Origin: Caloranaerobacter sp. TR13
GTDB lineage: Bacteria > Bacillota > Clostridia > Tissierellales > Thermohalobacteraceae
Assembly: GCF_001316435.1 (NCBI RefSeq)
Contig: NZ_JXLL01000006.1
Location: forward strand, 42,108-106,107
Direction: 5' to 3'
DNA length: 64,000 bases
Position 1 is the first letter of the stretch. Each line of letters starts with the position of its first letter. The notes under the pieces are model-generated. The model worked only from the letters and a program-made list of their open reading frames with translations. It did no database searches and was not told the origin of the DNA. Positions 9,083 through 17,477 of this stretch are shown here, piece after piece. A program made the position numbers and the translations under genes.

Positions 9083-9094
9083 GAACACTAGTTC
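9083..9094 (-). promoter_or_regulatory. LexA (DinR) operator
   Basis: The site GAACACTAGTTC is a perfect match to the Firmicutes SOS consensus GAAC-N4-GTTC and is itself a full palindrome. It lies 35 bases upstream of the ydjM-like start, flanked by TATACT-like -10 sequences on the minus strand, where bound LexA would block transcription of ydjM-recX. Confidence 0.85.
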
Positions 9095-9118
9095 TAGTAT
9101 ATCATAGATTATATTTTA

Positions 9119-9160
9119 TTTAAATAGCTGAAACAAAGCTATTTAAACAACTTTGTTTCA
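9119..9160. repeat. Overlapping alternative hairpins
   Basis: Two perfect inverted repeats overlap: TTTAAATAGCT (9119-9129) with AGCTATTTAAA (9137-9147), and TGAAACAAAG (9129-9138) with CTTTGTTTCA (9151-9160). Only one can form at a time. The region lies upstream of both divergent promoters, so it may be read as DNA (operator) rather than RNA. Confidence 0.6.
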
Positions 9161-9199
9161 TTACTCTTTTTAATAAACTATTTTACCATAAAAAAAGTA

Positions 9200-9228
9200 T
9201 TGACAAACTCTATGAAATGATTTAGAAT
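9200..9228 (+). promoter_or_regulatory. Promoter of metNIQ
   Basis: TTGACA (9200-9205), a 17-base spacer and TAGAAT (9223-9228) form a near-consensus sigma-A promoter about 25 bases before the S-box. Confidence 0.85.
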
Positions 9229-9260
9229 CTTAAACTATAGTGATAAAAATAAATAATACG

Positions 9261-9415
9261 CTCTTATCCAGAGAGGTGGAGGGACTGGCCCTATGAAGCC
9301 CGGCAACCTGTGTTTCAAAACACAAGGTGCCAATTCCTGCGGTATAAGATATACCGAGAGATGAGAGAGAGAAATAAGTTTTTTATGCCTCTTTCATCCG
9401 AAAGAGGTTTTTTTA
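9261..9415 (+). promoter_or_regulatory. SAM-I (S-box) riboswitch with terminator
   Basis: The aptamer (9261-9367) is closed by CTCTTATC/GATGAGAG and contains the hallmark GGTGGAGGGACTGGCCC, ATGAAGCCCGGCAACC and GGTGCCAATTCC segments. It is followed by a terminator stem CCTCTTTC/GAAAGAGG (9388-9407) and a run of T. High SAM would stop transcription before the methionine ABC importer. This is one of the clearest RNA elements here. Confidence 0.97.
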
Positions 9416-9493
9416 ATATCCTTCTATCCACAGAAGGGGTATTATTATAACTGTTTTAGTTTATCACATTAAACCGATAAAGGAGTGAAGTAA

Positions 9494-10504
9494 TTGATTG
9501 TAATTCAAAATCTCAGCAAAATATATGAAAGTAAAAACGAAAAAGTACATGCATTAAAAGATATCAATTTAGAAATTAAAAAAGGTGAAATTTTTGGAAT
9601 CATGGGTTTGAGTGGAGCAGGAAAATCTACTCTTATTCGCTGTATTAATCTTCTTGAAAAACCTACTAGTGGTAGTATTTTCATTAACAAAAAAGACATA
9701 ACGGTTTTAAATAAACATGAACTTAGAGAAATAAGAAAACGTATTGGAATGATTTTTCAACATTTTAACCTACTTAACTCAAGAACAGTTTTTGAAAATA
9801 TAGCTTTTCCACTTGAAATTTCAGGTTACAACAAGAAACAAATTAAAGAAAGAGTAGAAAATCTGTTATCTTTAGTTGAACTCTCAGATAAAATGAATGC
9901 ATATCCTTCCCAACTAAGTGGAGGACAAAAACAGAGAGTTGCCATAGCTCGTGCTCTTGCTAATCAACCAGATATTTTATTGTGTGATGAGGCAACTTCT
10001 GCTCTTGACCCTAAAACAACAAAATCTATTTTGAAACTTCTTAAAGAAATTCAAAGTAAATTCGGTCTGACAATAGTTCTTATAACACACCAAATGGAAG
10101 TAATTCGTGATATTTGTGATAGAGTTGCAATTATTGAAAACGGAAAGATAATCGAACTAGATACAGTTGAAACAATATTCACAAACCCTAAAACTAGAAC
10201 TGCTAAAGACTTTGTTTCACACATTCAACATAATAAAGAAGAAATCAATTTCCCTAAAACCTCTGGCTCTAAGGTTATACGATTAAAACTTTTAGGAGAA
10301 GTTGTGAAAAAACCTATTATATCTCAATTGATTAAACTTTTTTCAGTAGATATAAACATATTATCAGCTAATATAAATGAATTACAAACAACAAATATAG
10401 GGACCCTGCTTATACAAATTTATGGGAAAAATGAAGAAGTAGAAAATGCAATCAAATGGCTCAAAAAAGAGAAAATCGGATTGGAGGTAGTATGGAATGG
10501 ATAA
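9494..10504 (+). CDS. metN: Methionine ABC transporter ATPase
   Basis: MetN (336 residues) energises methionine import. Walker A is GLSGAGKST (about residue 37), the signature is LSGGQKQR, Walker B is LLCDEATSALD, and the H-loop is ITHQME. The last 75 or so residues form the NIL/ACT-like regulatory domain that senses internal methionine. Translation starts at TTG after AAAGGAGTGAAG. It overlaps metI by 8 bases. The upstream S-box and downstream metI/metQ fix the substrate class (methionine). Confidence 0.96.
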   Translation: MIVIQNLSKIYESKNEKVHALKDINLEIKKGEIFGIMGLSGAGKSTLIRCINLLEKPTSGSIFINKKDITVLNKHELREIRKRIGMIFQHFNLLNSRTVFENIAFPLEISGYNKKQIKERVENLLSLVELSDKMNAYPSQLSGGQKQRVAIARALANQPDILLCDEATSALDPKTTKSILKLLKEIQSKFGLTIVLITHQMEVIRDICDRVAIIENGKIIELDTVETIFTNPKTRTAKDFVSHIQHNKEEINFPKTSGSKVIRLKLLGEVVKKPIISQLIKLFSVDINILSANINELQTTNIGTLLIQIYGKNEEVENAIKWLKKEKIGLEVVWNG

Positions 10505-11150
10505 CTTGATAGGATTACTTTTTCCCTCCTTATGGGAAACCATATATATGGTAGCAGCTTCAACAATATTTGCTCTAATCCTAGGTTTCCCTCTAGGTAT
10601 TTTACTAGTAGTTACAGAAAAGAATGGCATTTGGGAAAAGCCTGTATTAAATTCAGTACTAGGTACTGTTATAAATGTATGTCGTTCTTTCCCATTTATT
10701 ATTTTAATGATTCTAGTTTTCCCTCTATCACGTATCCTTGTAGGAACATCTATAGGAACTACAGCCAGTATAATACCATTAGCAATTGCAGCTGCTCCTT
10801 TTGTAGCAAGGGTTATTGAAAGTTCCTTTAAGGAAGTCGATAGTGGAGTTATAGAAACTGCTTTAGCAATGGGAGCTACAATCCCACAAATCATTTTTAA
10901 AGTACTTATTCCAGAAGCTTTGCCTTCGTTAGTACTTGGTATCACTCTAACAATCATAAATTTAATTGGCTATTCAGCTATGGCTGGTGCTATTGGAGGA
11001 GGTGGTTTAGGAGATTTAGCAATACGTTATGGGCTTTACCGTTTTGAAACTAGTATAATGATTGCATCTGTGATAATAATTATTTTACTTGTACAGGGAG
11101 TACAAGCAATAGGCAATAAAATTGCATTGAGTATTAGCAAAAAAAGATAA
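10497..11150 (+). CDS. metI: Methionine ABC transporter permease
   Basis: MetI (217 residues) is the membrane subunit of the MetNIQ importer, with about five transmembrane helices. The EAA coupling loop is visible around ETALAMGATIPQIIFKVLIPEALPS (written in part: ALAMGATIPQIIFK). Its start overlaps the end of metN, and GGAGG lies 9 bases before the ATG, which points to translational coupling. Confidence 0.95.
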   Translation: MDNLIGLLFPSLWETIYMVAASTIFALILGFPLGILLVVTEKNGIWEKPVLNSVLGTVINVCRSFPFIILMILVFPLSRILVGTSIGTTASIIPLAIAAAPFVARVIESSFKEVDSGVIETALAMGATIPQIIFKVLIPEALPSLVLGITLTIINLIGYSAMAGAIGGGGLGDLAIRYGLYRFETSIMIASVIIIILLVQGVQAIGNKIALSISKKR

Positions 11151-11162
11151 GGAGGAATAAAT

Positions 11163-11966
11163 ATGAAAAAATCTTTAATTCTATTACTAATTATTTCTGT
11201 ATTAAGTGGTATTATTCTTATTGGCTGCCAATCTTCAAAAAAAGATAATAATGTACTAAAAGTTGGGGCTACTCCAGTACCTCACGCTCAAATACTTGAA
11301 GTAGTAAAAGACAAACTTAAAGAACAAGGTATAGACCTACAAATTATTGAATTTACTGACTATGTAAAACCAAACTTAGCCTTAGCAGAAAAAGAAATTG
11401 ACGCGAATTTCTTTCAACACATACCATATATGAACAGCTTTGCTAAAAAGAATAATATAGATATTGTATCTATAGGAGCAGTACACGTTGAGCCACTTGG
11501 TTTATATTCAGAAAAAGTAAAATCAATAGAAGAATTAAAAGAAGGTGCAGTTATTGCTATACCAAACGACCCTACAAACTGCGGAAGAGCTCTTATACTT
11601 CTTGAAAAAAATGGCCTTATAAAACTTAGAGAAAATGCAGGTCTTGAAGCTACGGAGAAAGATATAATTGAAAATCCAAAGAAACTTGTGTTTAAGTCTT
11701 TAGAAGCAGCTCAACTACCAAGAGTGCTTAAAGACGTTGACGGTGCTGTCATTAATGGAAATTATGCTTTAGAGGCAGGTCTTATACCTACAAAAGATGC
11801 TATTTTACTTGAAGATGGTGATTCTCCTTATGCAAATATTGTGGCTGTTAGAAAAGGAGAAGAAAACGATCCAAAATTAAAGGCACTAATTAAAGCTCTT
11901 CAATCAGAAGAGGTTAGGAAATTTATTGAAAAAGAGTATAATGGAGGAGTTATCCCAGCATTTTAA
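11163..11966 (+). CDS. metQ: Methionine-binding lipoprotein
   Basis: MetQ/NlpA family substrate-binding lipoprotein (267 residues). The signal peptide ends in the lipobox ILIGC, which anchors it to the outer face of the membrane. The mature part begins LKVGATPVPHAQILE and contains ANFFQHIPYM, NDPTNCGRAL and NGNYALEAGL, all typical of D/L-methionine-binding members. It is the last gene of the metNIQ operon, 12 bases after metI. Confidence 0.96.
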   Translation: MKKSLILLLIISVLSGIILIGCQSSKKDNNVLKVGATPVPHAQILEVVKDKLKEQGIDLQIIEFTDYVKPNLALAEKEIDANFFQHIPYMNSFAKKNNIDIVSIGAVHVEPLGLYSEKVKSIEELKEGAVIAIPNDPTNCGRALILLEKNGLIKLRENAGLEATEKDIIENPKKLVFKSLEAAQLPRVLKDVDGAVINGNYALEAGLIPTKDAILLEDGDSPYANIVAVRKGEENDPKLKALIKALQSEEVRKFIEKEYNGGVIPAF

Positions 11967-12013
11967 TACTCTTTGAAATTGCTAATTAGAATTAGTATTG
12001 ATAACTTAATATT

Positions 12014-12044
12014 ATGTTGGCTTAACTCTATGTTAAGCCAACAT
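12014..12044 (+). terminator. Terminator after metQ
   Basis: A 13-bp perfect stem (ATGTTGGCTTAAC/GTTAAGCCAACAT) with loop TCTAT follows metQ. The T-tail is weak (ACTTTC), so efficiency may be partial. Confidence 0.65.
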
Positions 12045-12088
12045 ACTTTCTGAATCATAAAAAGTTTAATTTTTTAAATAAATACTAT

Positions 12089-13147
12089 TTATTTAATCCA
12101 GTCTGGTGGATCCTTTATATATGGTCTTATACCATACTTTTTATCATGTTCTTCTAATATTTCTTCAATTACTTCTTTTGATCCTTTTATTCTATCTATT
12201 AATTCTAAATCTATACCTTGACTAAATGGACAACTGCTTATACATATTCCACAATCAGTACCTAAACTTCTCCACATCTTATAGCAATCTTCCTGTTTTA
12301 TTTGCCATCTCTTTATTCCATCTATCTCTACTGGATCACCTGGAGGAATCGCTCTACCTGGGCATGTTCTTACACATCTTTTACATATCTTACAAAATTC
12401 CTCTAATCCAAAATCTATTCTCTCATCGGGTATTAGTGGTATATCTGTAGTAACTACTCCTAATCTAACCCTTGAACCGTATTCTCTAGTTATTATTATT
12501 CCCTTTCTTCCTATATCGCCAATTCCTGCATCTCTTGCTACAAGCGGAGCTACAACTAAATAATTACCATCCATATGATTTCTTGCATCATAACCTAACT
12601 CCCTAATATAATAAGATAAAAGCATTCCTATTATAGCTGCATCTACATACGCTTTTGATGTTTCTATCACTTCAGATACTTGAGGTGCTCTATTAATCAT
12701 ATTTTTATCCATTTCAATTGCAAAAACTATTCCATAAGGATGCTTAGCTTCAACTTCTTGACCATATACCTCATCTCGTCTACCTCTATGACTGTAGTAG
12801 TGATATTCTTCCATCTTTGCTATTCCAACTAGCTTAGCTCCATAATACTTTGCTAATCCCTTTATCTTTTTTGTCATGTCTTCCGCATTAGCTTCAACTT
12901 TATCAGGATTAATTTCTCCTTCTACCAAATTCGTTATATTACCTAAAAATCTGAAGTTTGCTACTGCAATTGGTGAATTTACTGGGCTATAAGTAGCTGT
13001 ACCCTCTCCACATATTTGAGGTCTACTTCTAATATCATCATCTATTTCCTTTTTATCCTTATTCCTTTTATAATAGTCTTCATACTGAGGCGTACCTTTT
13101 TTATAGTTCATCCTCGCGAACATTGTATCTCTTTCATCTATCCTTTT
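12089..13147 (-). CDS. Cytoplasmic reductive-dehalogenase-like Fe-S protein
   Basis: A 352-residue soluble protein with two ferredoxin-type [4Fe-4S] motifs near the C-terminus (CKICKRCVRTCP and CGICISSCP). The middle segment (AKYYGAKLVGIAKM, RDAGIGDIGRKGIIIT, YGSRVRLGVVTTDIPL) is the corrinoid-binding core shared by reductive dehalogenases and QueG. It has no Tat signal, so it would act in the cytosol. The start is a TTG six bases after AGGAGT; an upstream in-frame TTG covers that site and is less likely. Such non-respiratory homologues are common in Clostridia and their substrates are unknown. A second, shorter homologue is at 34997-35932. Confidence 0.75.
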   Translation of the reverse strand, partial: KRIDERDTMFARMNYKKGTPQYEDYYKRNKDKKEIDDDIRSRPQICGEGTATYSPVNSPIAVANFRFLGNITNLVEGEINPDKVEANAEDMTKKIKGLAKYYGAKLVGIAKMEEYHYYSHRGRRDEVYGQEVEAKHPYGIVFAIEMDKNMINRAPQVSEVIETSKAYVDAAIIGMLLSYYIRELGYDARNHMDGNYLVVAPLVARDAGIGDIGRKGIIITREYGSRVRLGVVTTDIPLIPDERIDFGLEEFCKICKRCVRTCPGRAIPPGDPVEIDGIKRWQIKQEDCYKMWRSLGTDCGICISSCPFSQGIDLELIDRIKGSKEVIEEILEEHDKKYGIRPYIKDPPDWIK

Positions 13148-13347
13148 CAAAATGAACACTCCTATCAATTAACGTTATTAGTCATTCGTCATTACATATT
13201 CGTTAAATTAGAAGACCAAAAGCGAATAGTATCAATTCTCTATAAGATTTTTGACATTGTCAAATAATATTCAGACTATAAACATAAAAAGATTTGTCTA
13301 TAAGCATTGTTTTTCAATTCATTATCAAATTTAACTTTGTCAACAAA

Positions 13348-13920
13348 CTAATATCCCTCAATTATTTCTTTATATCTAAAACAATTTGTAATATGATCAT
13401 TTACCATTCCTACTGCCTGCATGTGAGCATAGCAAATTGTTGGACCAAAAAATTTAAATCCTCTTTTCTTTAAATCTTTGCTTATTTTTTCAGATAACTC
13501 TGTTTTAGAAGGTATCAAGGGTTCGTCTGTCCACGAATTTACTATCGGCTTATTACCAACAAACTGCCATAAATATTTATCAAAGCTTCCGAATTCCTTT
13601 TGAATCTTTAAAAAAGCTTTAGCATTATTAATTACTGCTTCAATCTTTTTTCTATTTCTAATAATACCCTTATTTTTCATTAGCTCTTCAATTTTATTTT
13701 CATCATAGTTTGATATTTTTACAGGATCAAAATTATCAAATGCTTTTCTAAAATTTTCTCTTTTTTTAAGGATAGTAATCCAACTAAGACCTGCTTGAAA
13801 TGTCTCTAATACTAAAAATTCAAATAGTTTTCCATCATCATGAATAGGTACTCCCCATTCTTCATCGTGATATCTTACATATATAGGGTCATTAGTTACC
13901 CATCCACATCTTTTTTTCAT
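13348..13920 (-). CDS. tag: DNA-3-methyladenine glycosylase I
   Basis: Tag (190 residues) removes 3-methyladenine from alkylated DNA. The zinc ligands (Cys in KKRCGWV, and His/Cys in VNDHITNCF near the C-terminus), YHDEEWGVP and the catalytic Glu in LETFQAGLSW are present. The ATG chosen follows GGGGGAG; an ATG 15 bases upstream overlaps that site. The gene stands alone on the minus strand, upstream of the dehalogenase-like gene by about 200 bases. Confidence 0.95.
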   Translation of the reverse strand: MKKRCGWVTNDPIYVRYHDEEWGVPIHDDGKLFEFLVLETFQAGLSWITILKKRENFRKAFDNFDPVKISNYDENKIEELMKNKGIIRNRKKIEAVINNAKAFLKIQKEFGSFDKYLWQFVGNKPIVNSWTDEPLIPSKTELSEKISKDLKKRGFKFFGPTICYAHMQAVGMVNDHITNCFRYKEIIEGY

Positions 13921-13988
13921 TCTAATCTCCCCCATTTAGTATATTTGAACTTATCTTTTAAAAATATGAATTTTTTAATATGAGCAAA

Positions 13989-14020
13989 ACACCTTCTAGA
14001 CTATTTTAGCTAGAAGGTGT
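13989..14020 (-). terminator. Terminator after YfcC-type carrier
   Basis: An 11-bp stem (ACACCTTCTAG/CTAGAAGGTGT) with a 10-base loop lies downstream of the carrier gene on the minus strand, followed by TTTTGCTC. Confidence 0.7.
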
Positions 14021-14057
14021 CTTACTCCAAATTGCTAACTGCTAATTATACTTTAAA

Positions 14058-15476
14058 TTATCCAATTATTACTCCTAAACTTAATGCAGCAATAATTATT
14101 ATCATTAATATCACTAAAAGTTTCCATGTATGTTTTAACCATTTATCATAAGATAATCTGCCTATAGCTAAACCTCCCATAACAACTGCACTAGTAGGAG
14201 TAATTAAATTAACAATACCCGAAGCAGATTGATAAGCAGTTATTACTATATGTCTTGCAACTCCTGCAAAATCTCCTAACGGCGCCATAATAGGCATTGA
14301 TAAAGTTGCTAATCCAGATGTAGAAGGAATTAAGAATGATAATGGTATATAGAATAAATATGTTAATATAGCAAACGGCACAGAACCCGTTTGTGATAAA
14401 GTTTTTTCTCCTAAATTAAGTACAGTATCTGTAATATTACCTGCATTCATTACGACAGTAATACCACGAGATACCCCAATTATTAATGCAACACCTAACA
14501 AATCACGTGCTCCTTCTACAAACGCAGATACAAGCTCCTTTTCACTCATACCAGCAGCCAAACCAATAACAATTGCTGAAACTAAAAATAGTGCAGTTAA
14601 TTCACCAAACCACCACCATAAAGTCGGAATAGCTGTAATACCTATATCTTCAAAAGGAATAACTCCAAATACCATAATTATAAAAGTTAGAGCAAATAAA
14701 AATAATATAAACTTTCTCTTACCAGTTAATTCTGGGAATTCATTTTCAGGCTTCTTTGATAAGAAATGCTTCTTATTATCCTCCCACATATCGTATACAA
14801 TGGATTTTGTCGGGTCTTTTTTCACTTTTTCTGCATATCTCATAACAAACAAAATAGCCGCTAACTCACTTGCTATTAATATTAATAATCTTAATCCAAT
14901 ACCCTCACCTAACGAAATTCCTGCAAATCCTGATGCTATTCCTGTTGCAAATGGATTCACAGTAGAGCCAAGTACTCCTACACCTGCTCCTAACATTATA
15001 ACTGATATAGCTGTTACAGAATCATACCCTGCTGCTATAAATACAGGTAACAACAATGGATAGAATGCTATAGTTTCCTCTGCCATACCAAAACTTGTTC
15101 CACCTAATCCGAAAAGTATCATTAGAATTGGAATCATCCATTTTTCCTTACCTTTTAAATCTCTTGTTATTTTAGCTATTCCTGCATCTATAGCACCTGT
15201 TTTCATAACAACTCCCAAGAAACCACCTATTACTATAACAAATAAAGCTACATCAACTGCATCGTAAAATCCTTCAATAGGAGCCATTACTACCTCTTTA
15301 AATCCCTGTGGATTTCTATCAACAAGATGATAAGTACCAGGAATCGGCTCTTTCTTTGCGGCATTAGGATCAACATAATCATACTGACCTGCTGGTACAA
15401 CCCATGTTAATATTGCTACAGCTATTATAATTGCAAATAAAATAGTATATGCTGTTGGCATTTTAAGTTTTTTCAT
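14058..15476 (-). CDS. YfcC-family carrier, likely arginine/ornithine exchanger
   Basis: A 472-residue membrane protein of the YfcC/DcuC (PF03606-like) superfamily with roughly 12 helices. The N-terminus KMPTAYTILF followed by WVVPAGQYDY is typical, and the paired re-entrant motifs GLGGTSFGMAEETIAFYPL and FLIPSTSGLATLSMP are present. It is the last gene of the arginine deiminase cluster, in the place where an arginine:ornithine antiporter is expected, so that function is inferred from context. It is separated by about 180 bases from the trmB-like gene and probably has its own promoter. Its family is distinct from the classical ArcD amino-acid permeases. Confidence 0.8.
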   Translation of the reverse strand: MKKLKMPTAYTILFAIIIAVAILTWVVPAGQYDYVDPNAAKKEPIPGTYHLVDRNPQGFKEVVMAPIEGFYDAVDVALFVIVIGGFLGVVMKTGAIDAGIAKITRDLKGKEKWMIPILMILFGLGGTSFGMAEETIAFYPLLLPVFIAAGYDSVTAISVIMLGAGVGVLGSTVNPFATGIASGFAGISLGEGIGLRLLILIASELAAILFVMRYAEKVKKDPTKSIVYDMWEDNKKHFLSKKPENEFPELTGKRKFILFLFALTFIIMVFGVIPFEDIGITAIPTLWWWFGELTALFLVSAIVIGLAAGMSEKELVSAFVEGARDLLGVALIIGVSRGITVVMNAGNITDTVLNLGEKTLSQTGSVPFAILTYLFYIPLSFLIPSTSGLATLSMPIMAPLGDFAGVARHIVITAYQSASGIVNLITPTSAVVMGGLAIGRLSYDKWLKHTWKLLVILMIIIIAALSLGVIIG

Positions 15477-15659
15477 TTGTACCCCTCCTTGTTTTCAAGT
15501 TTTTCTTATGTGTATTTAGCATATTTTATTATACATTAACATTAATATTATAACTAGTTAATTTTTTTATACCAAGAATTTTTTCTTTGAAAAAAATCGT
15601 TATTTTTTTATCAATCATCTCTAAAAAAAGAAAAAGAAACTAAATAATTAAAATCGAAA

Positions 15660-16457
15660 TCATATGTGTATTTTTTGTCTAATTTTCTTTAAGTTGGGCC
15701 CAAACTTCTTATCTAATTCTTCTTTATATTCTTTATACACTTCTGCAAGATAAATATCATGAACTATAAATGATTCCGCCATCAACATAAAAGCCTTGTT
15801 TTCTGTCCATATGGCTTGCGATTTATCTTCATTAAACATAGCAAATAAAGATTCTTCACCATCCGATACTAATGTGAACCATCTACCATATTTAAAAGCA
15901 TCAGATTCCATTTCTTCCATTTCATGATAATAAATCTCACCTATTTCTTCACTAACAGTACCATAAAGTACAGTTACTATCTCTATCCCTTTTTGCTCTA
16001 ATAATTTTAATTCGTTCTTAAAATATTCATAATCTACATTCCACATTTCCAAGTATAAAAATTTATTTGTTCTAGCTAGAACTTTTTTGACCTTATTCCT
16101 TATATTCTCTATCCCCTCTAAATGCAGCATATATGAAATTTTATTTGTTGAATCCATCCTTTTTAAGCTGTCTTTTAAATATTTTACTGTATTATTTACT
16201 TTCTTTTTATATGAATCCAAAAAGCTTTCTAAGTCTACAGCTACATATTTAACAGGATTATCACTAATAATATTTACGAGATTCTTATCTAAAAGCTTAG
16301 ACATAGTTTCGTAAATTTTAGCCTGTGGAACACCAGATAGTTTACTTAATTCATAAGCTGTTATATCAGGTTTATTTAAAAGTGCTATATACGCTTTAGC
16401 TTCGTACTTATTTATACCAATCTCCATTAATTTCTCTATTATTCTTTCTTCATTCAT
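15660..16457 (-). CDS. TrmB-family transcriptional regulator
   Basis: A 265-residue regulator. Residues 1-75 form a TrmB-type winged helix (INKYEAKAYIALL, TAYELSKLSGVPQAKIYETM), followed by a coiled segment and a C-terminal effector domain. It lies 25 bases after arcC inside the arc cluster and ahead of the carrier gene, so control of arginine catabolism is a reasonable inference. Many arc operons use ArgR or ArcR instead; TrmB proteins often sense small molecules. The ligand is unknown. Confidence 0.85.
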   Translation of the reverse strand: MNEERIIEKLMEIGINKYEAKAYIALLNKPDITAYELSKLSGVPQAKIYETMSKLLDKNLVNIISDNPVKYVAVDLESFLDSYKKKVNNTVKYLKDSLKRMDSTNKISYMLHLEGIENIRNKVKKVLARTNKFLYLEMWNVDYEYFKNELKLLEQKGIEIVTVLYGTVSEEIGEIYYHEMEEMESDAFKYGRWFTLVSDGEESLFAMFNEDKSQAIWTENKAFMLMAESFIVHDIYLAEVYKEYKEELDKKFGPNLKKIRQKIHI

Positions 16458-16482
16458 CTAACTAAAAGCCCTTCCCTATTGT

Positions 16483-17424
16483 TTAATCATTAACTATTAA
16501 TGTTCCAGTCTTTCCTTCTATTCCTTCTTTAGCTTTTTCAAGAGAAGTAATTAATGCCTTTCTACCTTCTTTAGATTTAGCAAACTTTATTGCAGCTTGT
16601 ACTTTTGGTAACATTGAACCAGGAGCAAAATGACCTTCTTCAATATATTTTTCAGCCTGATTAACTGTTAATTTATCAAGCCATTCTTCATTTTCCTTAC
16701 CAAAGTTTATCGCAACCTTTTCTACTGCTGTAAGAATTATTAAATAATCAGCATCTAATATTTCTGCTATTTTTTCACTCGCAAAATCTTTATCTATAAC
16801 TGCTGGAACACCAATTAAACTATTTCCTTCTTTTACAACTGGTATTCCACCACCTCCAACAGTTATTACAATATGACCATTATCAACTAGAGTTTTTACT
16901 ACTTCTTTTTCAGCAACATCTACTGGAATTGGAGATGGTACTACTCTTCTAAAGCCCCTACCTGCGTCTTCCTTCATTATATATCCTTTTTCTTCAGCTA
17001 ATTTCTTAGCTTCTTCTTCAGTATAAAATGTACCTATTGGTTTTGTAGGATTATTAAATGCAGGGTCGTCCTTGTCTACAATAACTTGTGTTACAATTGT
17101 AGCTACTGGAATATTTAATCCTCTATTTAAAAGTTCCTCTCTTATTGCATTTTGCAGATGATATCCTATATAACCTTGACTCATAGCTCCACATTCTGGG
17201 AATGGCATCTCTGGAGTAGTACTACCTTCTGTTTTAGAAGCAATTTCCATAGCTAAATTTATCATACCAACTTGTGGTCCATTTCCGTGAGCAATAATAA
17301 CTTCATTTCCACTTTCTATTAAATCAACTATAGGTTTAGCTGTATTCTTAACTAATTCTAATTGTTCTTTTGGTGTCTTACCAAGAGCATTTCCACCTAA
17401 AGCAACGACAATCTTTCTCTTCAT
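16483..17424 (-). CDS. arcC: Carbamate kinase
   Basis: ArcC (313 residues) transfers phosphate from carbamoyl phosphate to ADP, the ATP-yielding step of the arginine deiminase pathway. The N-terminus VVALGGNALG, the HGNGPQVG loop, the GGGGIPVV turn and the C-terminal MLPKVQAAIKF are characteristic. It follows arcB after a hairpin at 17454-17472 and has its own AGGAGGAGT site. Confidence 0.96.
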   Translation of the reverse strand: MKRKIVVALGGNALGKTPKEQLELVKNTAKPIVDLIESGNEVIIAHGNGPQVGMINLAMEIASKTEGSTTPEMPFPECGAMSQGYIGYHLQNAIREELLNRGLNIPVATIVTQVIVDKDDPAFNNPTKPIGTFYTEEEAKKLAEEKGYIMKEDAGRGFRRVVPSPIPVDVAEKEVVKTLVDNGHIVITVGGGGIPVVKEGNSLIGVPAVIDKDFASEKIAEILDADYLIILTAVEKVAINFGKENEEWLDKLTVNQAEKYIEEGHFAPGSMLPKVQAAIKFAKSKEGRKALITSLEKAKEGIEGKTGTLIVND

Positions 17425-17453
17425 GTTTACTCCTCCTCTTTTAGTTTAATTTA

Positions 17454-17472
17454 ACAGGGGACAAGCCCCTGT
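17454..17472 (-). repeat. Intercistronic hairpin arcB-arcC
   Basis: A 7-bp GC-rich stem (ACAGGGG/CCCCTGT) with a 5-base loop lies between the two cistrons. There is no U-run, so it looks like an mRNA-stabilising or processing hairpin rather than a terminator. The palindrome resembles small REP-type elements. Confidence 0.55.
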
Positions 17473-17477
17473 CGTTT

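Noticed and set aside
10382..10957. A 190-residue minus-strand frame over metN/metI
   Set aside because: It spans the junction of two certain genes on the other strand and has no ribosome binding site.
12089..13147. Assignment as epoxyqueuosine reductase QueG
   Set aside because: The Fe-S pattern fits, but the N-terminal part and the order of core motifs are closer to reductive dehalogenases, and no queuosine genes are nearby.
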